Assembly (NCBI GenBank): GCA_032622095.1
Contig: CP136065.1
Coordinates: forward strand, 25,121,141 to 25,185,140
Reading direction: 5' to 3'
From: Siphonodentalium dalli
Taxonomy: Eukaryota > Mollusca > Scaphopoda > Gadilida > Siphonodentaliidae
Length of the DNA: 64,000 bases
The first letter of the stretch is position 1. Each line of letters opens with the position of its first letter. The position numbers were made by a program, and so were the translations under genes. The notes under the pieces are model-generated. The model was given only the letters and a program-made list of their open reading frames with translations. It was not told where the DNA came from and did no database searches. Positions 55,862 to 64,000 of the stretch are shown piece by piece.

Positions 55862-56320
55862 CATGCATCTTCACTTAAATTGGACACATTCTAGTCCACC
55901 AATAGACTGATTAGACTCCACCTTTGAACTCTGCCTCCACCTTCAACCTTTGCTCCAATCACTTTGGTATCTGCCCTTCCCCCAGCAGTGGCCTTTGTAC
56001 CCCCCCCCCCCCCCCCCCCACATCCTCTTCATTATTCCAAAAGGAAATACTGGTACATTTATTTGCATTGCTCCTTGTTAACTGCAATCTTCCCTGCTAA
56101 AGTGTTCTTTGAATACATAAAGGTCATTATGTGTATAATGTTTTGAGTATTCACCTTATATCCTGTTTACTTACATTGTACATAGCTTTCCTTTATCAAA
56201 TTAAACTGGTTGAACTTTAAAATTGTTTCATATGCACTAGAAAACCTGATGTTGTTTATGTGGTAATAGTAGAAATAAGTTCAGCAACTGATAGGGCAAT
56301 AGAGCAAAACATTCCCATAA
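55862..56320. other. Intronic DNA with a poly-C run
   Basis: C-run at about 56001-56019. Nothing else recognised. Confidence 0.35.
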
Positions 56321-56328
56321 GACATCTG

Positions 56329-56698
56329 CAAGCCTGAGTTTTGTGTGCCAGTCATTTGCAGAATGAGGTCCCTAGAGGGTGAATTTAGTGACTCTATTCC
56401 GCATAGCAGGCTAGCATCACTAAATTCACCCTCTGGGTACCTCATTCTGCTTAGGCCTCATCTTCTCTGGAAAATTTCTTTTTATCAGATTTCTCTGGAA
56501 ACTTCTTCACTTAGATTCTATTTCTTTTTTAGTTCAGTTTCTCTATATCCCCAAATTTGCAGACGACACATTGCATAATCGAGGTTCCCAATGGGTGTAC
56601 CACAATATTCACAATTTGGGAACTTCAATTTAGCGTCACTAAATTAACCCTCTGGCGACCTCATTCTGCAAATGACAGGCACCCTAAACTCAGGCTTA
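56329..56698. mobile_element. Family E element E16, long form, second hairpin degraded
   Basis: CAAGCCTGAGTTTTGTGTGC, first hairpin, internal segment in reverse (AGATTCTATTTCTTTTTTAG), half of the second hairpin, and terminus CTCAGGCTTA. Flanks GACATCTG / GACAAATC are only similar. Confidence 0.75.
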
Positions 56699-56699
56699 G

Positions 56700-57377
56700 A
56701 CAAATCTAAACGACTGGGCCTTTTCCACTTTCGCATGGAAATAACATATCCAATTAATAGACCCCATATCTGCCAGACTATTTAAATAATGTGCTCGATT
56801 ATGTGCATATTATATACTATCGGAGGAAACTTGTCTGTAGAACTTGACATGTGATTATTGATATTTTAAACTATTTATCAATATTTATTGCTATTTATGG
56901 AACTAGTAATTTATTTGTCTGCTGTCAAATAATAAAGAGTCTATGTGATCGCTTTATCACCAGAGCCTTGTGGTAAACGTTCCCATAAGATATTTGCAAT
57001 TCACTTGCACCTTTCCACCCCCACAGTCAGTTTTCTATTTACTGCTGCTAATATTTGATCTTATCACTTATGTCAAAAGTGCTTATTTGGATTGTAATCA
57101 CTGCATTGGATATTGAACTACCAAGTATTTTCTTGATAATATTTTCAGTATCCATTTTATCAAGGGGTATGTGAAAGAAAAAATAGGCACTTGGGGTGTC
57201 TCACAATGGTATGCATCTGAGAAAAAATGAACTAATGATTATTTAACCGGTACAACATTTTAGAATTTTTAATTGCAGGAGCAAATTATTTGCACTCACT
57301 ATGTTTTTCGCAAGGAAACTGATGCTTAGGAAAAACAACTTAACATTCCACTTATCTGCTTGTTTTTGTCATTTCAG
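56700..57377. other. Intron end and 3' splice site of the large intron
   Basis: No repeat family seen. The last 40 bp hold a branch-point-like CTTAAC, a T-rich tract (GCTTGTTTTTGTCATTTCAG) and the AG acceptor at 57376-57377. Confidence 0.5.
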
Positions 57378-57602
57378 ACTCCAGTAAGAATCCAAGCTGG
57401 TCCCCCCTCTATGGGGGCGGCAAGCTAGATCCCGAAGCAATCCAGTACATACATAAATTCTATTGTAAAGACTGTCGAATGGAAGCTGAACAGGCTAAAG
57501 CTGCAGCCGCCGGGAAGGATTCAGAGCAAACTCCAGTATCGCCATCGAGTCCGCCTTTGGAGGAGGTGTCCCTACAGCAGTCAATGGATCGCAACAAAGA
57601 GT
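57378..57602 (+). CDS. Second coding exon, phase 1-1, 225 bp, unrecognised conserved-looking protein
   Basis: The exon lies between TTTCAG and a consensus GTGAGT donor at 57603. Frame is fixed by the continuous ORF (first full codon at 57380) and by phase agreement with exon 1. The peptide starts (D)SSKNPSWSPLYGGGKLDPE, continues AIQYIHKFYCKDCRMEAEQ, an alanine-rich stretch, then SEQTPVSPSSPPLEE. The CKDC pair (CxxC) in an aromatic, basic segment could bind zinc or cap a larger domain completed downstream; the Ser/Pro stretch looks disordered and phosphorylatable. Its GC content and codon use differ clearly from the surrounding intron, the best sign of coding in the window. I do not recognise the family and give no name. 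Confidence 0.8.
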
Positions 57603-57629
57603 GTGAGTACTCCCTAAAACTTAAATTAA

Positions 57630-57881
57630 CCCTTCCATGGCTGGAGCTTCCTGAAAGTTAGTGAAAACTCTGTGCTGATGCATTCTCTTATATATGCGAG
57701 TCTCCCATAGGAGCCCCGCATATATAAGAATGCATTGGACTAACAATATTTACCTTGACCTTGTAAGCCAGTGCAATCTCTTATATATGCGAGGCTTCCT
57801 ATGGGAGACTCGCATATATAAGAGAATGCACTGGTACAGGATCTTTAATGCTGCACCAGCGCAGCTTCTGTCATGAAAGGA
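57630..57881. mobile_element. Family C element C11, next to a splice donor
   Basis: TTAA at 57626-57629 and 57882-57885; CCCTTCCATGGCTGGAGC and CTGTCATGAAAGGA ends; two core hairpins. Starts 27 bp after the exon-2 boundary. Confidence 0.85.
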
Positions 57882-57885
57882 TTAA

Positions 57886-59050
57886 ACTTAATTTAAACAT
57901 GTTCCAACATGCACAATTAGCAGATAAACATACTCGTTTGATGTGGATATTCAGGAATTTCAGCATGTAATGGCTTGCCGGCGAGTTCACAAACTGTTTA
58001 CATGCTGTATTCCCTGAATATCCATCTCAACCTAGTACTATTATCACCATTGTAATTAAATTCGCTAAAATAATGTTTTAAAACTGCATTAAAAGCATTT
58101 ACACGCCATGAAATGATATCTCCTATTCCGGGTTCGTTCCATGTGGTTACTCAATACAGCACTGGAACAACTACCTGTTAATCGATGATGGCTTATCTAC
58201 AATAAACAACTTGCAATGCGCTCGATTGCAAGTTACTCCTGTCTGCATTATGGTGTTTTTGTTTTTAACCTCACTGTGGGAAAGTTCTGAAAAAATCCAA
58301 CCCAAAAGTAATGGAGTTCCAAAATTGTCTTTTAAATATGCTTCAAGTTGAAGAATGCGAGTAATATACATTCATGATGACAATTATCATGGGACAATTA
58401 TCATGGGATTCTTTTGGAAGAAATGATGACTAAAATAACTGGAGTTCTTTGTTATATTTACTTGAATTCTTGCCAGGCTTCTCTGGAAAATAATTTCATC
58501 GGTTTGAAGTTTTGGAAAAGTTTTGGAATTTTATCCTTCAATAGATATATCAACTATTTGTACTAATATGTACTAGACTGTACTCTTAATACTCAATTCC
58601 AGAGCCTGAGTTGTTGATAATCAGGTTGGCTTCTGTTCAACTTAATATTTCCCAAATATCCTTAATGATATTTTGATGATAATACAAATATCAAATATGC
58701 TATAAAATCAGTGCCACTGCAGATGCTGCAATTATATATCGCAGATGAGGAAAAATTGCATGTGGAGAAAAGTGGCAAGCATGCAGTTGCTGCGGGGCTG
58801 CGATGTTAAACCTTTCTACTAGTTGAAGTTCTGTATAGGTCTCTATAATTTGAAAACAAAGCCAAAAATGCAAAGGGCTATATTTCATTCTCCTCATTAT
58901 GCAATTATAGATATATGGCATGTATCTCAAGTTTCTGAACTGAAGACTAGGGTATTATTTTTTATTTTGAACATGGAAGTTGAACTTAAACAATAAATTT
59001 TGTTCTTTTATTTTGTACCCATCAATATCTGCACTGCTTTGCTATTTCAG
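57886..59050 (+). other. Intron 2 remainder
   Basis: AT-rich with no other family member recognised. A weak inverted pair GATGTGGATATTCAGGAATT / ATTCCCTGAATATCCATCTC lies at 57938-58026. Ends TTTGCTATTTCAG. Confidence 0.4.
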
Positions 59051-59238
59051 CATTTGTGGTGGCCGGGACGGTAGGACTGTGGCCCTCTTCTTTCAGTCTG
59101 CTTAGCAGTGGGCAGAAACATTTTATAAACACTCTCCTTTCCTGCCTCAACTCAATTAAAAGATTCTCCTTTGAAGAAGTCCAATTGGTTGAATTTGTTG
59201 TTGGTGCATGTTGCCAAGGACATGCCACGATTTTCCTG
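59051..59238 (+). CDS. Candidate third exon, 188 bp (strand and identity uncertain)
   Basis: A good acceptor (T-rich tract, CTATTTCAG) precedes 59051. Entering in phase 1, the split codon is TCA and the frame stays open: SFVVAGTVGLWPSSFSLL, later FEEVQLVEFVVGACC. A GTAAAA donor could end it at 59238 in phase 0; otherwise the frame runs to TAA at 59365-59367, making a terminal exon. The peptide is hydrophobic and looks less protein-like than exon 2. The opposite strand is also open (59022-59267) and contains NWTSSKENLLIELRQERR, loosely reminiscent of a Myb/SANT-like helix of transposon-derived proteins, so this might instead be a decayed minus-strand fragment. Confidence 0.3.
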
Positions 59239-59369
59239 GTAAAAATCAAACATTGCTTGATTGCCATGTTATGCTACGATATGCTGCACTGTGGTCTTGT
59301 TGTGAGCGTCCGCAGTGGGTGCTCCACCAGTGATTTTCCCTACCTGCAAAATAAAATCACAGTCTAATC

Positions 59370-59855
59370 CTTATTACAAGTTAGCTGAAAGTCTTAATAA
59401 TATGATTATATACTGAGTGAAAATGGCTAGAGGCCTGCCTCTCAACCCACAAGGAAAATCTTCATGCACCCAGCTTATTTCAAACTTGGCTAGACTACCA
59501 GAATGTCTGATTATTAGTCTGTCAATGTGAGCATTATCGAAGCTCTCTGTTAATAAACGTAGCTAGCTTTGAGGTTTGGAATTTGCTTGTCAATCCACCC
59601 ATCAATAAGAATATATATTTAAGGTAAATTACATCAAACTTGAGTGCTGTGGTGGCATTTGCTGCATTTGATATGCCAGTAGAGAATTGGTTTAAGATGT
59701 GCCAGATCTACTATTAACTTGATAAACTTGAGCGAGTTCAACGTCTCAGTTATAAGGCCTCAATGAACAAATACATAGTCATCAAACTTTTTTTTTCAAT
59801 TGAGATAAGTGGGCAAATTTAATATTTTTAAAATTTTATTCCTGCTTTAAGCCTT
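59370..59855. other. DNA without recognised feature
   Basis: Nothing recognised. Confidence 0.3.
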
Positions 59856-59858
59856 TAC

Positions 59859-60082
59859 CTTTTCATGACTGGAGCTTCCTGAAATATTGCAAAAACCCTG
59901 TGCCAATGCATTCTCATATATATGTGTATATAAGAGAATATATTGGCCTAACAGATTTACCTTGACATTGTAAGCCAGTGCATTCTCTTTTATATGCGAG
60001 GCTCCCTATGGGAGCTTCGCATATATAAGAGAATTATCTGTCACAGGAGTTTTAATGCTGCAACTCCTTCGACATGAAAGAG
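59859..60082. mobile_element. Family C element C12, degraded
   Basis: CCTTTTCATGACTGGAGC, shortened first hairpin (TCATATATATGTGTATATAA), complete second hairpin, end CGACATGAAAGAG before TTAA at 60083. Confidence 0.7.
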
Positions 60083-60089
60083 TTAATAC

Positions 60090-60558
60090 ATAACTTATCA
60101 TGGCCAGATCTGGAAATCTGAAATATTTTAAAACAAAACTGTAATTTGTGATAAGTTATTTGAAGATACCGATGGTCTTTGCGATGGGTATTACTGTTAC
60201 AAAAGTCACATCTGTTAAAACTGGCATAAACAAAAGAATATTAAAATATAGACATATCTTGTTCTTATAATAAATATCGCATAATTAGCATGTTATTGGC
60301 AAGATTGTACGGCTTTGTTAGTAAACAAAAGCCATGTTATGATATGGTACAGTGAGTAAAGACTGTGATACACTCAACACTGGGGAGACCCCACTAAGTG
60401 AATTTTGGTTAAAATTTATACCATATTGTTTACAACATACTAATATAGCGCTTGCTAATCCTCGCCAATTCGGTGTTTAATTGGTCACAGTAAATCACTC
60501 TCCCAAAAACATTGCCATGATGTTGAGTGTATAACATAGAACTAAGGCCATCCCTGCC
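60090..60558. other. DNA without recognised feature
   Basis: Nothing recognised. Confidence 0.3.
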
Positions 60559-60562
60559 TTTA

Positions 60563-60797
60563 ACCCTTTCTATATTAAATACACATTGATGAGTATATGT
60601 TCAGATAATAAAGTTTAACCCATTCTATATTAAAGCATCATTGATGAGTAGTTATCCCATAGGAAATGTTCAGATAATAATAAGTTCAACATAGGACTGT
60701 TATTATTTGTAGTCTGCTTATTTTTCCTAAACACCCCTCCAGATAAATAATAAGTCATTCCAATGTATTACTACCTAGTTGACGAATATAGAAACGG
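60563..60797. mobile_element. Family G element G8 with duplicated left end
   Basis: CCCTTTCTATATTAAATAC ... TTCAGATAATAAAG is followed at once by a second TTTAACCCATTCTATATTAA ... TTCAGATAATAATAAG, so the left about 55 bp is doubled. Right end degraded (GAATATAGAAACGG). Confidence 0.6.
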
Positions 60798-61066
60798 TTG
60801 CCTGGTATTGCCTCATCCATTGATAGGTAATAATCCGTGCAAGCGCCAATTTGCAGTTATTATAGGGATGCAAACTGGAAGTCTGTTCTAATCTTAGCAA
60901 TGAGGTGGACATGTTGTAACCAGAAGTGGATATATGACATCACTTTATATTAAGCTATATCCATTATTCAGATGTGCTGGTAGTTCCTTAGAATTTCAAA
61001 TTACGCAGACGATATTGATACACTCCGCATAACTTGCTGATAGTACACACTTTGTGTCCATTTGTC

Positions 61067-61441
61067 CAGGGTCGCCGGAAGAGGGGGGCAGAGGGGGCAG
61101 CTGACCCCCCTGCCCTTGACCAAGGGGGGCGAGTGGGGGCAGGACTTGCCCTTTTTCTGGAGACAGAAAATGCTTTTTGTGTGTTTAATCTCGTGTTTTT
61201 ATAGCAAAATGTGACTTTTTTGGTCCAAATACCACCAATTTCACAAGGAATATTAATTTTTGGTCAATTTTATCACAAAACGGCCATAAAAACCGACAAA
61301 TACCATTAAAATAGGGATTTTTGCCACAATGAATTTATGGTTATTTTCCCGAGTTTGCGGAGAAAATGCCCTTTTTTGCGGAAAAGTGCCCTTTTTGTAG
61401 GCTCTGCCCCCCCCTGCCCTTGGATGCTTCCGGCGCCCCTG
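61067..61441. mobile_element. hAT-type MITE, 375 bp, with 8-bp duplication
   Basis: Ends CAGGGTCGCCGGAAG and complement of CAGGGGCGCCGGAAG; G/C-rich subterminal blocks (GGGGGGCAGAGGGGG, CTGCCCCCCCCTGCCC) and an AT-rich interior. Exact duplication CATTTGTC at 61059-61066 and 61442-61449. CAGGG ends plus 8 bp are classic hAT. Confidence 0.93.
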
Positions 61442-61449
61442 CATTTGTC

Positions 61450-63172
61450 CATTTAATAGATAAACCATGATAATGATGTCATTAGGATGCAAAAACAAGC
61501 ATAATGATTCCATTGACTGAAGCACATGGGACAGTTCATATATTCTATGGACATCCCAGCCTTCAGGTGTTGTGGTTATAATGGCCCATCTATATTCCAG
61601 ACAGTGAAATTACTGTTCATGTTTCCCCATAAACCTGCTACAGCTGGATGTAGATTGTATATTTTTTGTACAATCAAGCTGATGCATAAAACAGACAGGG
61701 GGTAGTCAAGGACATTTCTTTTGATATTTCTATTATTTTTGCAAAAATCCATTTTTCCGAACTCATCACAAGATATTCTCATATAGACCGTCTTGAGTGA
61801 TATGTTCATAAAAAGCATTATCACATTATCATCAGAAATGAATTATAAGATGCAGTATGCAATGTACTTACTGCCTTACGATGCACTATGGCCATCATGA
61901 CATAACGGTAGCAGTGTTCGCCCTGTCAGTGACTGAAGTGGCCATAAATAATTTCATTTTGCCAAACTTTTGGTCAAACTTTATTTTCAGCACAAATGTA
62001 TACAGAAATCTAATTAAAAAAGCGCTGAATAAATCTGCTAAGTTAGGCGACGAAATATTGCCAGTTTTTTTGGACATGAAGGTTTCGTACTTCGGATACA
62101 TCATATGACGACAACCCAAATTTATTCTGTGTATAAGGGGAGCGTTGATTGAATGGTGATGGTTGTACAAAGGCAATTACTAATCATCAAAAACCTTAAT
62201 CACTGCACTGGTTATATCATGATTATTATTTTGTTGATTAGGCGGCATGCAATATGATGTAAATGCATTGTCCTATAATTTGATGCACCAGTGATGGCAT
62301 GTCAGTTAAGCAATGTGTCGTAAACTGCCTCCGTCTTGTATCATAAACCTTTATTATTAATACAACAATAGGTATTCAACACCTCACGTTAATAAGCAAC
62401 AGAACTGTTGTTTTATTTCAGTGAAAATAGCGATGACAACTAACACACCCCATTAAACGATTATTTGGCGAACATGGTGTCAGCAACGTGAAAAAAATCA
62501 GAGAATTATATAAAAAATATAAGTTATTCATCAATTGTGAGGCCAGAAAATGAGAATTTAATTTGGCCAAAAACATTTGGCCAATGTTTTTTTTATTTGG
62601 CCACTAAAGGTTTCATTTGGCCACTTTTTTTGGACAGAAGATTTTTCTCAAATTGTCACCGAAGGGTGGTCAAAGGCTCAAAGATACATTTAGTAATGTG
62701 AAATCTATCTCATTTTGTGCCATAACCCCTTCTATATTAACTACTCATATGAAAAGTAGTTCCCATAGCATATCTCAGGTCTCAAATTTACTAAAAAAAT
62801 TCAAAACCTCAAGTTTATTTATATTGGGAAGCAAAAAAAAAGCTGATGCAACAAATTGGACGACCCAGGGACCAACTGTGTTCATATCTGTGTGATAAGA
62901 TATCTAACTAATTTTATAAAAACTTGATATACCGACAAATGATCCATAAGAACTTGTTCAAAGAGAAGTCATTAGACTGTTGTATATAACGGTAGCATCA
63001 ATCATTAGATTTTCATGAATCAGACTTTTTTTTGACAGATTCACAACAGTAGGTGTCTGTTCTATGCTAAATTCTTCTAGTCAAAGCCATGTAATCAGCA
63101 TATTTTGGAATTTAATTCATAAACTTTTATCTAATCAATCCAATGTCATTGTACTATTCTTGTACTCCACTC
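61450..63172. other. DNA with minor repeat fragments
   Basis: A G-family end fragment (CCCCTTCTATATTAACTACT) lies at 62726-62772. Around 62555-62625 TTTGGCCA/ATTTGGCCAC recurs four times. The open frame 62617-62895 crosses the G fragment and is not a gene. Confidence 0.4.
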
Positions 63173-63176
63173 TTAA

Positions 63177-63677
63177 CCCTTTACCCAACAAACCGGCCAA
63201 AACCGGCCAAATAAAGCTTCAACAGCCTAAAATATCTTCGGTCTGTCTCAATAGAACCATACAAATATGGATATCATTGGAACCGGCTCCTTGACCACAT
63301 TGTGATAGTTACAGTTATGCTCTGTGCCAATGCATTCTCTTATATATGCGAGTCGACCATAGGTTGCCTCGCATATATAAGAGAATGCATTGGCCTAAAA
63401 AAAATCTTTTTTTAACACTTTTTACCATTTTTTCTTACATTCTTTAACAATTTTATAATTTTTAATGTGTTAAGCCAATGCATTCTCTTATATATGCGAG
63501 TCGACCATAGGTCGCCTCGCATATATAAGAGAATGCATTGGCTTAACACATTAAAAATTATAAAATTGTTAAAGAATGTAAGAAAAAATGGTAAAAAGTG
63601 TTAAAAAAAGATTTTTTTTAGCCCAATGCATTCTCAAGAGAATGCATTGGCACAGGGCCCTTCTGTTGGGTAAAGGG
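63177..63677. mobile_element. Family B element B6, extended by an extra hairpin
   Basis: TTAA at 63173-63176 and 63678-63681. Normal left end and B-specific segment; then core hairpins at 63328 and 63475 plus a third reduced one (CCAATGCATTCTCAAGAGAATGC split by its centre) at about 63622, with spacer sequence in both orientations. Confidence 0.8.
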
Positions 63678-63759
63678 TTAAGGCCAAGATTTTTTTTAGG
63701 CCAATGCATTCTCAAGAGAATGCATTGGCACAGGGCCCTTCTGTTGGGTAAAGGGTTAA
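63678..63759. repeat. Tandem duplication of the B6 right end
   Basis: GGCCAAGATTTTTTTTAGGC, a reduced core hairpin and TGTTGGGTAAAGGG are repeated about 79 bp after their first occurrence, giving two consecutive GGGTTAAGGCCAA ends. Confidence 0.8.
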
Positions 63760-63891
63760 GGCCAATATAAATTAATTCTCCATTCTCACCCTCTCCAGAC
63801 CATAATTTTTCTCATGTGAATTTTATGTAATTTATTTTAAAAATATTATATTTTTATAACTGAAGAGAGAATCCACTTTGCAATGTAACTA

Positions 63892-64000
63892 CAGTAATGC
63901 TCTAATTAATCGACTGCTTAACCACAGCAGAATTATGGGTAACTTTTCAGGATTTAGTCGGAAATATGGCTTGTTGCCATTCATCGGAAAGCTCTCCCCA
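63892..64000. mobile_element. Family A element A16, cut by the window end
   Basis: CAGTAATGCTCTAATTAATC, full left arm to the centre (GGAAAGCTCTCCCC). TA on the left. A G-type fragment (ATAACTGAAGAGAGAATCCA) lies just upstream at about 63857. Confidence 0.85.

Larger units (their letters stand above)
4535..57377 (+). other. Inferred first intron, about 52.8 kb, filled with MITEs
   Basis: Starts GTAAGT at 4535 and ends TTTGTCATTTCAG at 57377, with a polypyrimidine tract and a branch-point-like CTTAAC about 30 bp upstream. Both flanking exons are phase 1. The content is almost entirely short transposons, minisatellites and AT-rich sequence. An unseen small exon inside is possible. Confidence 0.5.

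Noticed and set aside
62617-62895. 92-codon plus-strand frame
   Set aside because: It runs through a family G fragment and TTTGGCCA repeats; no splice or domain evidence.

Overview
This window looks like nuclear DNA of a marine lophotrochozoan, most likely a bivalve mollusc. It is AT-rich, has no prokaryotic gene organisation, and shows three sequence habits I recall from molluscan non-coding DNA: GGGAGATAA motifs, 'GAGTTATGG' plus 'TCCTTG' repeats, and a 'GGTATACTGGATT' repeat followed by GTCTGTC-rich sequence (44.18 and 48.37 kb). The species cannot be named from sequence alone.

Genes. I can support one protein-coding gene, on the + strand. Its probable first coding exon is 4378-4534, in a locally CpG-rich stretch, with an upstream in-frame stop and a GTAAGT donor. 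A strong second exon is 57378-57602. Both meet in phase 1, and the junction codon would be GAC (Asp), so 4535-57377 reads as a single intron of about 53 kb. A weaker third exon at 59051 also accepts phase 1. The N-terminal product is basic, with a nuclear-localisation-like KRPRE cluster and a CxxC pair. I do not recognise the family. The gene continues beyond the window or ends at 59367.

The rest is mainly a museum of short non-autonomous DNA transposons, which by eye cover roughly a quarter of the window. Family A: TA-flanked Tc1/mariner-like palindromes starting CAGTAATGC (16 copies). Families B, C, D and G, plus one 76-bp singleton: TTAA-flanked elements starting CCC or CAC, piggyBac-like by target site. 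Families B, C, D and one long palindrome (F) have different ends but share the same internal hairpin, CCAATGCATTCTCTTATATA and its complement. Family E: CAAGCC...GGCTTG elements in three sizes, with exact 8-bp target duplications in five copies, hence hAT-like. Single elements with clear duplications are a 1.2-kb hAT (7762-8990), a 375-bp hAT MITE (61067-61441), a 103-bp hairpin (19748-19850) and a 354-bp element with a 9-bp duplication (2382-2735).

Several insertions are nested and give clean before/after sites: A in G at 5.75 kb, B in E at 1.46 kb, and a 123-bp element in A at 53.57 kb. Minisatellites lie at 3.2, 11.7, 13.1, 16.2, 21.4, 46.5 and 47.5 kb. No rRNA, convincing tRNA, CRISPR array or intact transposase was found.
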